Of a stretch of 64,000 nucleotides of DNA, positions 18,101-31,715 are shown piece by piece. Below the pieces are notes generated by a model. The model did not search any database. It was not told the origin of the DNA and saw nothing but the letters and a program-made list of their open reading frames with translations. The stretch's first letter is position 1. Each line of letters starts with the position of its first letter. The stretch spans positions 1 through 64,000 of the forward strand of contig JABVXU010000136.1 in the NCBI GenBank assembly GCA_013365365.1, in the 5' to 3' direction. Source of the DNA: Cruorifilaria tuberocauda. Lineage: Eukaryota > Nematoda > Chromadorea > Rhabditida > Onchocercidae. The translations under genes were made by a program, and so were the position numbers.

Positions 18101-19116
18101 GAAAATCCGAGAAAACTGCATGAAATGAAGAATTCTTTGCTTGCTGATATTTAAATAAATGAAATTAGAAACGGAACTCAAAGTAGGAACATTGACACTA
18201 TCGCGTAATTTGTCACCATTCTCTGTCTATCTTTCTGATTACTTCCACTGATAACAGTGGAAAAAAATTTATTTAAGAAATTAAAATTCACTACGACAAT
18301 TAAAGAGTTAATCAATCCGGTTATATAATATTAATAGAACCGGAATGATTGTAAATAACAAACAAATGAAAGTTTAATTACTTTTAAGTTGAACTTACTA
18401 TTCCTATATTTCATGAACAAATTAAAATTGGAAAGGAGTAAAATCAAAATTATAAAACTTTAACTAATTTGCAGTTAAACAAAGAGAGGAATAAAGATGG
18501 GAAAAAAGGTCAACATTTGTTTATGAAGAATTTCTTAATTACTCTAAGAATTTGGAAGTGAATTAGTTCCTTCTATTTGTTTTGAGCTTTAAAGAATTTG
18601 TTAGCCTACTGTCATTTTATCTTCACTTAACAGGAAAGGTAAGTACGTATGGAGAGCATGTACATTAGCGTGAAGTGTTCATTTCACACTCGGCATCCTT
18701 TCATTAGCTAAAATTTCAAGTTTTCCGACATAATTAACAAGGAGAAATTAGCATATTATATCAATTAATTTCCAAAATAATAACCAAATAAACAATTAAA
18801 GTTATTTTGTTTTGTTTCTTCTTTTGCCAAAAATTCATTACGATCATAGTACATATTAGCTTCTTAATCTGAAATTTGGAAATTTCTCTTCGTTTAGGAA
18901 AAATTGACAAAAATATCACAGTAATTAATTTAAATAATTAGCAAATTAATGGGTCGATTAATTAATTGATTGCTTGAGATATTAATGACATCAAATTATC
19001 CTATAATGTAGCAGATATTGCTATATTTATTGTTGTGATGACAATACTTAAAATATCAGATGGAAGAAAAGTAGGTAGGTTCAATGAATAGAGAGTGATA
19101 AAGAAAGAATAATTAG

Positions 19117-19202
19117 AGATTTGTGCGGTTGGTGAGAAGGAAGTGGACAGTGCAGGACAGAGGCTACTCGTCCAGTGAGGAAAGTTCGGTGGAAGGACAA
19201 AG
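19117..19202 (+). other. possible isolated coding exon
   Basis: Between an acceptor (AATAATTAG) and a good donor (AAAG|GTAAATGG) there is an open frame reading RFVRLVRRKWTVQDRGY then SSSEESSVEGQ, ending in phase 2. Its codon use and the Ser/Glu-rich stretch look like real protein, and it is clearly richer in GC than its surroundings. No partner exon could be found in phase, so it may be chance or one exon of a gene with very long introns. Confidence 0.25.
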
Positions 19203-21559
19203 GTAAATGGCTATGTTAATGATCCTTTCTCCTCTTCCACTCTTTCGAAATGCTGAGAAAATAGCCATTTGGTGAATAGCCAACCCGAACCAATACTTTT
19301 TATACTTTTTGCACTTTTACAAAGAATTCAAAAAAATTCATTGAATCTTCAAGTACTTATCAAGAAATGAGAGAAAGAGAAAGGGGAAAAATGGGATTTG
19401 GGTTTTTCAATTGCTATAATCTTGCTATGTTCCTCTTTCATCATTTAATATTTCTTATCATGCTGATAATAAATTTTAATTCCAATAAAAACTTGATAAT
19501 TTAACAAAATGATAAATTGACAAAATGCATTATTTTTATTGCGAAATAATTATTCATTTTAAAATGAGAGAAAAAAGAAGAAATATGAGAGACTTGACTT
19601 GAATGGAACAGAAGTAGGGAAGTAGTTAACTGGCAGAAATATTACCTCATAGCTAATATATATCCTTTCTGGTGGACAACCCATATTGGGTAGTAGTATT
19701 TCATGCAAATTATTTTCATAATACTATCATTTCATTGATGACCTTGTAAAGTTATAAAAGTTTTTTACAACTATCAGAATTACTCCATTCCAATCCGACT
19801 TTTCAGCTTTCTTAATAAAAAAACTTAAATTGATTACTCTATGCTGAGCTCAAATATCATACTCGGTGAGAGAAGAAGTTTAGATATTTTCGAAGACAAA
19901 GAAAAATGCCGTCGTATATCGGTAGAATGGGAAAAAAAAACAAACCGATTCAGTTATATTTTTCCTTTCTCACGTACCGATATGATGATAATTATCATAA
20001 GTATTTTAGTGCATTGGAGTAATCCATCTAAAATGTAATAAATCATATCAGCCCATTCCTCTAACAGTGAACGTTTTATTCCTCCTTACTTTTTTCAGTA
20101 TTAGCAATCAACTGATGGAGTGATAGGAAGGATGGGAAGATATTCGAATCGATAGAGATTTGTATTAATTAACAAATAACTAGCAGATAACTAATGACAT
20201 CATTTGAAATATTTCCAAATTATTGGAATGTTATCTTATTCAGGAAAAGAGAAAGCGAAATTGTAATCCAGCTTGTTGAGAGCTGTTTGAAATTCTACTT
20301 CGATAAGAGAATGTTAATTTGAAAAAAACTCTTGAGTTTATGTCTGTTTTTGATTTCATCATGAATTCGTGTTTCTGCTTTTACTTTAATTTTTTTCTAA
20401 GGGTAATAATTCGTGAAATTCGGTTTCCAGGCTAGTCATATTTTTTTGTCATTTACGAAGTCTCTGATAACTTTTACTTATTTTTTGATTGATTCGAAAA
20501 ACAATAAATTTATAGTTCTAAAAATCAAATTTTCTGATCCATTTTTAGGCACTATTTAAAATTTCAGTTTAAATAAGATTCAATTTCAATGAAAGATCAA
20601 TTGAAGCAATGAAATTTTAATCCTATTTTTTAAGTGATTTTTTTTATTACTTTATTATGACAAATTGAATTTTTATATTTTCATGATTAAAGACTATCCC
20701 ATTAAGGAATTCAATTGGAACAATTTTACAGTTATGCATTGTGAAAGGTACAAGTGAGATAAAGGTGAAAGGTTACAGTAAAGCTAAAAATGAGATGAAC
20801 TGACCAGAAGCGAATAAATGAACAAATCGGATTATATGAATTGGATTAATGTTAAGATTTGTTGATACAGTTTGCAATGTAAACAAAAGTGCTTAGTTCA
20901 AGTGGAATTTATTTTAGCCTATTCTCGTAATAAAATGCCAGAAAAGGGAAAGAATGAAACTTTTCTTGCTTATCAAGAAGTCGATTATATTCAGCACACT
21001 TCAAATTCAACTCTATCAATTTCCGCTTAATTCCATCTTAGCCTCATGGTACTCGAAATGAGATACTAAGGCATTCATTTTAAAAGCAATCATAGAAATG
21101 ATAATTCGTTGATATAAAGGAATTGTTAAGCATACCGGAAATTCAGAGACTTTTCGTTTTGTGTGTATGTGTGTGACACCTCTTCAGAGATGACTGTAAA
21201 TACTGTTTTTATGTAATTAACGATACCATCGTAAATTATATGAAGGCGACGAATCCAAAAGTATTAGAGAGGCGCCGATGGGATAAAAATAAATGATATC
21301 CTTCATTACTGTCACCTCATTGCTGCTGCTGTTGTTGGTATTTGGTGATGATAACAGTGATGGTGGTGATATTGTGGGAGTTAATTAAAATTGGAGAGTG
21401 ATGGAATGATCGGATAGATTTTATTAAGGTTCATTTTATTTGGAGAGTATTAGGAAAATGAAAGAAGTAACCAATCGATAGTGTTTGTTTTATTGAATTT
21501 TCAATGATAATATGTCAAACTATTTTTCTTACATATTTCTTTTGATCCGAAATTAATTT

Positions 21560-21900
21560 AAAATTTTCAATTTGTCGGAAGTATCAGTCTTCGTCAGTGG
21601 TTCAAGGCGTAATTCCTCGCTTCCAGCACGAAATACAGTGAGGTTCGGTTCCCACATTTGGATCGAAAATTTCTTCAGGGCATATTTGGTATTTCCCAGT
21701 GATGATAGATATGATCACAGACCTGTTCTGAGAGATAAGCCGTGTCGATTGATGATCTCATCTGAGGGGTGCCAATAAGGACTGTTTGGAGGGAGAAAGA
21801 AAGAAGGAAAGAGCTGATCCAAAGTATCCGCAGATTCCTTTCACCTGAGTGAACGGTGACAAGCAGAGATGGTCAAGGCCGACATTTCCAAATGGTCACT
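21560..21900. other. compositionally distinct island
   Basis: This stretch is noticeably less AT-rich than the flanking kilobases and carries a plus-strand open frame (SGSRRNSSLPARNTVRFGSH... ending TAA at 21776-21778). It has no acceptor in phase and no recognisable domain. It could be an exon, a decayed mobile element or conserved regulatory DNA; I cannot tell which. Confidence 0.3.
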
Positions 21901-22775
21901 GTGTTTGTCCCAATGGTGATTGTTGTTTAAAATCCATGTAAATTATAAAATTGAACTTTAACCAAAAGAAAGGTGACTGATGAAGTGAGGAACGGCGGAT
22001 AAAGTTATCAGATAAGGAAGGGAATTAATGACGATGCTGGCTAATAAATGCATTCACATGAGGTCATTTTTAATTGAAAAATTTCTTACAGCATTATGAA
22101 AGGTTAAAGGACAAATTTTGCATTGCATTGCAATCTCTTCTCTTAATTCCTAAATGAATTATTAGAATTATTATAACGGCTGAACTTGTCTCTTTAATTT
22201 TATGCTAATAATTTGTCAATAGTGTAAGTAATTTAGGAATACAACTCAAACACATTTTAAAGCAACAGACAAGAAATCCCGGGAATCTCGGTATGTTTAG
22301 AATATGTATATGTATGATTCGAAAGTAAAAAACTTGAGTGTTTTTTAATTAAATTCTTAAATAAATAATTTAAATTATCAAGGTATAACGATACCATGAA
22401 AACAGATATCGAGATATTCTGAGGAGAACACAGCATAAAGCAAGATAGAGCGAAAAGATATTTATATGATTTTAAATATATATTTGAAATTCGAAAAATA
22501 ATTTAACTAAAATAATTCAAATCTCAAATAAATGTTTAATACTATCAAATAAAAACATGGATTTAATATCTAACTGCCTTTTATTGTAATTGAAATGTAT
22601 TAATTAGTATGGTAGAATTATCATTATTATTAATAAATGATACTATAAATGTTATTTATTATCAACGAACGATGTCACATTTTATGATCTCCAAAATGAG
22701 AAGAGAGAGTGGATGGGAAGAGGTGCAGAAGGGTTTTGATCTTTAAAAGTTTGCCATTGATGATCTTTATTCTTT

Positions 22776-24092
22776 TCACTTATCTTCATCTTCAATATCA
22801 TGAAATAGAACATGACGCTTGGATGAAATTCCTTGATTTGACGTAATTTCAACAGCTGCTACACGTGGATGATCGTTTACTTTCGCCATCACTCCCACGT
22901 TTACTTCCGGTAATACAAATGAGTCAGTGTCATAGAAAGATGCATGAATTAGAACCACTATTATGCTAATTCCTGAAAATTTTCACGTGTCTTTCAGGAA
23001 AAGAAAATATTGAAGTAATTGAAAACCTTACTGAGAAAAATAAATTTATCGATTATAAGAGAAATATTTGAAACAATGGAATTAAAAAAGATTTAAATGT
23101 TAAATGAAAGAGAACCAAGCACTAAATAGAAGGGAATTTAAATCATTGTCTTACTTTATAATAATGCTACTGTTTGATAAGATTACCTGTAAACTTCACC
23201 TAAATCAACTCTAAAATCTTTTTATTAAGCTCGATAAGTAAAGCAACAAACTAACCCATTGCACAGTAAAGAATATATCCAACTTCAGCGTAAATAAACA
23301 ATGGTAAAGTTATGAATATTGCTGCAACATACAAAATCCAAATAGGAATCTGAAATAATGAATTCTAATATTTTGATAACATTCTTTTCTGATAATTATG
23401 ATAAGTATTCTTTCCTTTCATTTTAAGAGTAAAGTCGTCGTTCTATAAAATTGAAAAATTAAGAAAAAATTATGTCATTAAAAAAAATGAATAATTCAAA
23501 CCTCTTCAGTGCCAATTTTTATTGGCCCATTCTTGGTTTTCGTGTAAATGAAATACACTAATATTCCAAGCAGAATGGATGATATCAATAGCCAAAATGA
23601 TGTTATTATACCACAAATCTGAAATGATGATTTCAATTATGATTAAGCATTCATTGATAAGAAATGAATAATAATATAAAATATAAACCATTAAAATAGC
23701 ACTAATAACAGTATAGTTCGCCATAAATTGGTTAAAATTTTTCTTTATTCTTCCGATATATTCATTAACGTTGGATGGAAAACCAAACTGAGAAAATCGA
23801 AAGAATTCAGACCATGGCTGTAAAGAGTATGTTAATTTATAAGCTTATGAAAAAGTAATTAGCCATAATTAAAATGAATTTCAATTTCATAGTTAACAAA
23901 ATATATGAGAAAAATTGCTGGTACTTATTTTGCTGATATATTTAAAAGTATTACCTATCCATTCTAGCTGTATTATATGGTTCTATTTAAATGTACCTTG
24001 ACAGCATTACTCCATGCTCGAATATCATGAAAAGCTCGAAGGTTGGTGGCACATTGTACATCACGAGAATCTTCACCAGTATCTTCACTCAT
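22776..24092 (-). CDS. PRA1-family protein (ARL6IP5/PRAF3-like)
   Basis: Five exons in minus order: 23997-24092, 23689-23817, 23502-23618, 23256-23349, 22776-22972. Phases agree and give 210 residues with the start ATG at 24090-24092. The N-terminus has the family motif RAWSNAVKPWSEFFRFSQFG followed by NQFMANYTVISAILM. Four hydrophobic segments come next: about residues 65-78, 78-100 (ITSFWLLISSILLGILVYFI), 116-145 (IPIWILYVAAIFITLPLFIY...GYILYCAMG) and GISIIVVLIHASF near 146-158. The IHASF motif is typical of the ARL6IP5 branch. A charged cytoplasmic tail ends HDIEDEDK. PRA1 proteins are small ER/Golgi membrane proteins that act on Rab or Arf-like GTPases and, in this branch, on glutamate transporters. 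Each exon carries about one membrane segment. Confidence 0.9.
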
Positions 24093-27000
24093 CACTTCTT
24101 CAATTAAATTATTTTAGCAATTATTGGAAGAAAATAAAAAGAAAATTATTTTAATCGAATAATAATGGATTTTAGTCGTTCTCTAATCTTTTTCTTATTC
24201 AAAAGAAAGAAAACCAACTCTTGAAATGACTCTAATTTTCATTATTTGGAATCGTTGCAGATATCCATTTTTAGAAAGAGCTAAAAAAAGAAATATTTGC
24301 AAATGTTATTTCAATTTAACACCGAAAATCTACAAGTAGCCACTGTTTCAAGCTAAAAAAAGAAAGTGACAAATTTGAAAATTATTAAAATTGATATTAT
24401 GTCCATTGCTTCAGAATACAATCTTTCTCGAGTAGAATAAGCATGGAAAATATTGTAAGGAACAAATCAAAACGACATATGGTAACTACAGTAATCACTG
24501 CTCTATATTTAGACATTTTTAAAATCAAAATTTTCAAAAAAAGAAAATTCTTATTTAACAATTACATTCAGAATTATCGTTACTCGTAAGCTTGTTGATA
24601 TCTATTCATAACACGCATAATTTTAATCGTTCATTAATTATTTTTTGATATTGAAGCAAAAAATAATTCTATGACAAAAGAATAATTTATTTTTAAATTT
24701 CATTCTTACTTCAACGAGCATAGGAATTAACGACGAATGTGGGCTTGATAATTTAAAATAAATTTAACGAATGTTTGCAAGCATTAAATGAGATACTGAA
24801 ATGTGAACAGCAAAAATCTGCCATTGCTACATTACTGCTTGCTTTTGTGGCGCAAAAATTTGTTAAAATGAAAAAGTAAGCGTTGGAATCAATTTATATT
24901 TTTATGGGCTTTTCCTCTTAAATTCTTTTACTCCATTTCACATTTTATGTTTAAAAATTTATTGAATTCTATTGCACATATCACTACACTTCCATTTATC
25001 ACAGGCCTACCTGTTTACGAAATCAATAAAAATATTCAGTGTCGTGCTGTATGCTATCTAAAATAGGCTACTAGGTGTATCCTTAATATTAATTACAATT
25101 AAGGATTTCCATAGTAACCACATTCAGATAGAATATCTTTATTAATTTCATTAATTGATTGCTAACAAAACGAATAAAATTAATAACGGTATAGTATAAT
25201 TAGATAAAATTTTTATCTCATGCAAGATGAATATTAAATTTTTTTTAGGAAAAATTTTCATTTCATTTTGTGAAATGTTAGATTGAAAGTAGGGAAAATA
25301 TTTGAGCAAAACTTGATAAGATCCATATTAATATTAGCAAAGTTTATTTTAATGAATTCCTAACTTCGATTTGATAATTTACATGATTCTTTAACGAAAA
25401 GAAGATACTCTCTCAATTATTTCCTTTCTGTAGTAGAAGCCATCTTTCTTTTAAACAGAAGAATTTTTCACTTTAATTAATTAATATAAAGAACACTGAT
25501 TTCTATCATAAAATTTTATCGTTATTAATAAAGACTAAGTCATTAATATTCTGTTTCTTAACAGAATGAAAATTAAATTGTAAATGACGAATGATTGCTT
25601 GAATAAGAAATTATTTAATAATTCAGTAGTCAAGGAAAACTTTTTTAAATGTATCATTGATTAGATAATAATGATTGTGAAAAGAAATGATTTAATTACA
25701 ATTAATTTTTGAATGAAAAAATGTTACTAATGAAGTTAAATAAATGAGCTGAAAGAGTGAATTTGTGATTAAAAGTTGATTTAACCAATCGTTTTTTCTT
25801 CTGTCGACAAAGACTATGAATTGAATAAACTTCCGCAATTAAATAAATTAACGAACCTTTATATGACGGAAGCAATCATATCAGTTAGCATTTTATCCTT
25901 TATGCAAAATCATTAGCACCACAGCAAGTACTTTAATATTCAGAAATCATTATCACTATCTATCGCACTGCATCGTCATTGCATCATGTAATCAATTAAT
26001 TAAAAATCGAAAGATTTCTGAACATTCTAAAGCGAAATATTGAAAGTCAGGTGAAAATTATTGGAAAAAATTTTATTTTAAGATTTTCGATAGAGGAATG
26101 ATACGTTGTCATATGAGGACAACAAACAACGTAAATTCACCTCTGAATGCAATTGACAGAAGCGAAATAACACCTACAAAAAATGAAATTAATCTTTTTT
26201 CATTAAATACTTTCGAATTAACAAAAGAAAAACGATTTAATTCATTTTTATTTCTGTCACACTGCTTCACTGATAGCAATATTGACAAAATGAAAATTGA
26301 AAATTGACAAAATTTGATACCAAACGAAGAGAAAAAATATGAAAAAGGAAATCGAGAATTTCATATTTTTGTATTTCATTTATTTAATTATATTTATATT
26401 AAAAGAATCATTCTTATAAATCATTCTTCATATCATTCTTATAAAATTTTTCTCAAATTGGAAGTTGAACTGTCAGTAAATGGGGAAGATTTAAAAATCT
26501 CGAGAATTATTGACAGCATGCTGAATAAATTGGATAAATTTTAAAAGGCTTTAATATTACTTCTCCCACAACATTTATGCAAATTTTGTAACATTATTAA
26601 CACATTACATTCCATATCATCTTCTTATTGTAACATACCAATAAGAATTGGGTGATAAGATTCAGTTCAAAGCGATGTTATTTTGAGATTAAGGAAAATA
26701 GCAAAAGCAAAACTTTCATCTCCGTTTTTATCTTTTCAAGTATTTCTTTCATATCTTTACACTTGAATTTTCTATCTTTTAATATTTGGGCAACATAACG
26801 TGACAATGAAAAATTAAGTTTATGATCTTTGATTATGGTTGTTTTGACAGTATTATTACTTGCGCATCTGCTTTGATAAACTAAATTTCAAATTAACGAG
26901 AGCTGTAAGCTTAATATTCATGATTCTTATCATTGGATTTCAGTAATCCTGAATTTTGATACGTTTTTTTTATCAATACATTCTTCTGGACAATTAGTCC

Positions 27001-27885
27001 GATCTTTTCAATTTTCATGTTTTTCATAATAATTATCTTCAAGTAAGAGCAAACATTGAGTTCACTTGTTTATATTTCGATAAAATTATTTTACATAATT
27101 TTGTAGCACAACTTCAATATCAGCCATTAGAGCATCAAAATGAATAAATGATTTGCCATTGTCATTCTTCAATTAAAATTCATTTTCAACTAAATTGTTT
27201 TATACCACTAAGTATTACTAATTTTCACGGATTGATTCCAATCATTGTTTTGAATCCATTTTCATTGTAGTAAGTTATCTTCTGAATTGAATAAGACTTC
27301 TTGTTAAATTTATAACAATAAGTATAAGCTGCTGTAAAAATTCATTCGAGCAAAAGTGAAATTGGAAGATTTACGTCATTCTCACAGATCCCATCAAATT
27401 ATTTTTTCTTTTTTTTTTCAAAACAGCTGTTTTCTATTCTCCCTTTAAGCTTTAACTTTTACATTCATTAATAACTTCAACAATATTTACATCCATTCCA
27501 CATAGAAAACAGTTTTCAGTCTTCCATAATTACCATAAATTCTCCTCTTCAACCTCTATTGAAAAGAAACAGAGAAAAGGAGAAATGAAGTGAAAGATGA
27601 GAAGTTTTAAAAAAGTTTGGTATGTTCTTGTTTTACAGTATTGTATTTTATTGAAAATTTCCATATGCTGAATTATTTCCGCCGCCTTCATTTGTAGGTT
27701 TTTTCAATGAAAAAAATGAAAAAAGTAATTTGAATATGGCTTAAATATCATGAATAATTTAAAAATCAATTAACCCGAAAATAAAACCATAACTTCCATC
27801 AAAAATGCTATTCAACAAATCCTCATTTCAATGAGAATTTAATGACGAACATTGTTTGGTGTTCACTTTCAAGAGGGTCATTAAC

Positions 27886-27962
27886 CTTCGTTGCAAATAT
27901 CCCTTCTGAATCTCCTCCTCGTTGGCACTCCGCATTAAATTCTCCAACTCAAACAAATGACA
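27886..27962 (-). other. possible isolated coding exon
   Basis: A minus-strand segment between TTTCTACAG and a GTTAAT donor reads CHLFELENLMRSANEEEIQK then GYLQR, phase 0 in and phase 2 out. The Glu/Leu-rich sequence looks coding and the acceptor is good. It does not join in phase to the exon candidate at 28917-28983 without a further unseen exon. The product is unknown. Confidence 0.3.
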
Positions 27963-28916
27963 CTGTAGAAAGAAACAAAATAATACTTTGCTGGAAAAAT
28001 TCAATCACAGCTAGCATCATTTGCTAACATTTTCTCTTTTTAAATTCCCCCGCTTTCCCGTTTCCCACATCCATCCCTTCATTTTATATCTCATAATTAA
28101 TTTACTATGTGCGTATGCATAGTCCATTAAATGTTCAGTTTTTTCCATACAATTTAATAAGATTTATGTCTAATGAATATACTAAAGAAATTTAAAGAAC
28201 TAATTAATTGATAAGTTACTTATTCACAGTAGTAATAATTAGCAATGGAACTGACGATAGAATACCTTTGATTAAATCAGATCTTCTCATTGATAATCGG
28301 ATTTCTAATTTATGTAAATATCTGATACTCTTCCTAGCCTTCATTCAAATATTCACACACATACTTGTTCAATGGATCAATGATTGAGGTGAAATGAGAG
28401 AATGATTGAAATTAAGTGCTGCAGATGTTAAGAAAGTAATTCTGAATTTGTGATAATAATGATAACTGGAAAAGAATTTGGAGAATTTTATTATAATAAA
28501 ATGAAATCTTTTCAATTCATACATTTCGCTACTTGATTCTCCTACTGCTGTCTGCCAATCACTATATTTTTTCGAAATATTAAAATTGAAGAAATTTTGC
28601 GACAAAATACGTTAATATACATTTTTGAAATACAGAACGATATATTACATTATTTTTACTTGAGATTTATTTTAAAAGTTCTGCGTTATTAATAATAGCA
28701 ATTATTCAACTATTGGGGGTAGAAAAAAAAGTGGACCAAAAACTTTCAAATAATCTTGATCCAGGATAGAATTTAGCAAATTCAGGTCAAGATATTTTTA
28801 ATTCATATTGAAGTGATATAATTTGGGAATTATTTTACATTAATTGTCTGAAACGTCATCATCCAATATAGTTTCATGTTTTATTCTCTCCTAAATTTTA
28901 TCAAGGATAAGCATAC

Positions 28917-28983
28917 CTTGCAAATAGTCAGATTGCGATGGTCTTGGTTGGATTACAATAACTGCTTTCTGATCTTGCATCAT
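28917..28983 (-). other. possible first exon of an unknown gene
   Basis: A minus-strand ATGATG opens a frame reading MMQDQKAVIVIQPRPSQSDY then LQ, ending at a strong donor (CAAG|GTATGC) in phase 1. Its position relative to 27886-27962 suggests a small minus-strand gene here, but the intervening exons were not found. Confidence 0.3.
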
Positions 28984-29392
28984 TCTTGTTTGCACCTTAA
29001 TTTATTCTATGAATGTATGAATTAATGAAATTATTAGTTTATTGATACGATCATTTGTAATTAAAAAATAATAGTAGCAAAAATTGCGCCTTTTTCTAAT
29101 ATGCCGTACGATAAATGTATTTTTCGCGCTCTTATTAGTTATAAATCGCTTCATATATAACTTTTTGAAATAAATCATTCTTCTTCAAAATAACTATCTC
29201 AAATTACGTAGAAAAATTAACTCAGAACTAATAACTTATAACTAACATAAAGTTTGACCGGAATACTGATTCATTAGGAGAAAATTTTTAAAACTTTTCG
29301 GAAGTTACCATTTACATTATTATCATAGAGAAGATCTTACTTTTCAATGATACACATGCACACACACAGATACAAACTCACAGAAAGAAATT

Positions 29393-29500
29393 TTAATGCT
29401 CTAATTTTGAAAAGGAATTGATCCAATTGCAATAATCCGCAGCGGTTAGGAGAAATAGAAGTGCAGAGAGCAGAACAAAGCTTATCAATGAGAGTGGCAT
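29393..29500 (-). CDS. short ORF with a signal-peptide-like N-terminus
   Basis: A 35-codon minus-strand frame from an ATG at 29498-29500 to a TAA at 29393-29395. It begins MPLSLISFVLLSALLFLLTA, a textbook hydrophobic signal sequence, followed by a short ADYCNW...KLEH tail. There is no donor inside the frame, although a perfect GTGAGT donor lies 14 nt after the stop. It could be a tiny secreted peptide, a first exon whose frame I misread, or chance in AT-rich DNA. No family recognised. Confidence 0.25.
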   Translation of the reverse strand: MPLSLISFVLLSALLFLLTAADYCNWINSFSKLEH

Positions 29501-31715
29501 ATCAGATATGAGGAGAAAGTCTCGCAAATTTCATGTATTAAATTCATTTGTAAACTTCTCTCCAATCTTCACGTCTCATTTCATCCATTATAATCAAACA
29601 TTAAATAAAGCATATCCAATCAGTCTGAATTTGCATAATGCATATGCGAGGAAATAATAAGCAAAGAAAGAATTCTAAGATCTTCAAATTATTCATTACA
29701 ATGCTTCCTCAAACTATGTTTCTTATTCTTTTTTTTTGAAAAATTCTCAAAATTTCAGAAGAAAATTGATGAGTTAAATATTCCTTTGAAATTCAGATGA
29801 AAGTTTTTTGAAAAAAAAGAATAAAGATTTAATAAAGAATTAGATATTAATTTTTAAAAACTAAACTTTAAATATGACCTTAATGCTACATATTTTCCGA
29901 CAACAACTGAATCATGTAAGGCTTCTCTATTAGATTATTTAAGACATATCGGATTAATTTAAATTTGATATGAGAGGTATTGGACAGAAAATTTCATTAT
30001 CTAATATATATTTAAGGACCATTTTTTTCCTTTCAATTTATTGCTTGACAAGTACCTCATTCAACGATGGGATCTTGATTAATCAACAGCATGTATCATA
30101 ATTTCCTTCTATTTATTATGTATTACTATTTACTTCATAATTATTTCATTTTTGAAATAGAAATTTGAATCTGGAAAAGATCTTATTCCTTGCTGGAAAA
30201 ATATCACACTATACAAGGAATAATAACTATAGTTGACAAGAATTATCAAAGTAAACCAAATTTAATTTAGAACAGCAAAAGAAAAAACAAAAGATAAAAT
30301 ATTCTGAATGAAAAAAATGAACTTCTAATTTCTTGTAATTACATTTTAAAATTGATCCAAAATAAATAGATAATTAGGATTGACTAATTAATACAAAGAT
30401 AAAATACGAAAACCTCTGAAGAGGACGTTCTGAATTTCTACATGGAGTGGATGAGATGTATCGACAATTATGCTAAAAAAATCTTAAACAGAGGAGGGAT
30501 AAGCACCACAAATTGACTAAGGATAGAACATTCTTCAACACATTTTTTTTAAAACAAAATGATCGAGTTTCATTTCATTCCACAAATATTTCAGTAATTG
30601 AATACAACCACTACTCGTCTACCATACTAACGGAAAGGTACTGACTTTCAAATATAGATCAAATTGGAAATCGATGAATCTTTCAGCAGAAAAACAACTG
30701 ATATTTTGATCTATGAAGTACGCTGCCGAACTTAAATTACCGCTTCAACATCAAAAAAACCCCCAATCACTAACAATTTTCTTTCCCTGAAACTTTTAGT
30801 ATTCTAGACCCTAATGATCAGCAAGTTACATGCCTTTCCAATTGTCTTCCACGATCCTACAATCTCAACCTGCTCTATGAAATAAGGATATAGCGAAAAT
30901 AACTTATTATAAGCCACCATCTAATTTTTTGAGAAATTCAAATAACCACATTTGTTTGATAAACTGATCGCTATTAGAATACCGCTATGGCATGTCTTCC
31001 GTTTGGATAAATTAAATTTTTGGAAACATGTAATCGTTCATTAGCCAATAATATAAAATCATTGTACACAAAATTAAGTCATACGCCCACCAAGCATCGT
31101 ACACAAGATTGGTGTTTTTCTATCAACTGTAACAATTCATTCCAATAGCTTTAATAATTAACTATTCAAAAAGTACCCGATTTTCAAGGATTCAAACTAC
31201 CATAAAATATGAACAAAAGAAAGAAGGGGAAGTACAAAAAACTAATATGCACTGAATTGCTGTATACAAAGTTCAAACATTAATGAACAATATCGTGCCT
31301 CTATTCTAGAAAGAAAAAAACAAGTTGTATCAAATATCAAGGTATCAAGTACGCCCGCAGCAACATAATCTTATAAAACAAGAAACTGAACGTGTCACCA
31401 ATTCCACGAATTTCTGCAATATCAATTAATCGATAAAGGATTCATTTCGGTCAGTACTGATCATATACCTGTGAGGCATAAAATGTGAGATAGAAATTCA
31501 TTTGAAACAGAATATCGTATTATGAAGCTCCTGACTGACCTATATAATAGTAAAAATCTACTTCTGCGCGGAATTTCATAAGTTTCGAATTAAACGGTTA
31601 ATACTTCCTCAGAACAAGAGAGCACAATAGAAGAAATGAAGTAATACTTCATTAATGAAATAATATCTGAAGCTGAGCAGAAAAAGATTTTAACAAATTT
31701 AAAGGTCCAATTATT

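Larger units (their letters stand above)
15103..22775. other. long, mostly non-coding region
   Basis: About 7.7 kb without an assembled gene, between the F-box gene and the PRA1-family gene, both on the minus strand. The F-box gene promoter should lie at its left end. The sequence is AT-rich with many short stops in all frames. Two parts stand out: an exon-like segment at 19117-19202 and a GC-richer island at about 21560-21900, listed separately. I saw no tRNA, rRNA or transposase. Confidence 0.6.
24093..31715. other. long, mostly non-coding region
   Basis: About 7.6 kb of AT-rich DNA between the PRA1-family gene and the HAD phosphatase gene. No complete gene could be built. Exon-like pieces on the minus strand (27886-27962, 28917-28983) and a short signal-peptide ORF (29393-29500) are listed separately. 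Plus-strand frames at 26098-26544 are AT-rich, with no motif or splice structure. Confidence 0.6.
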
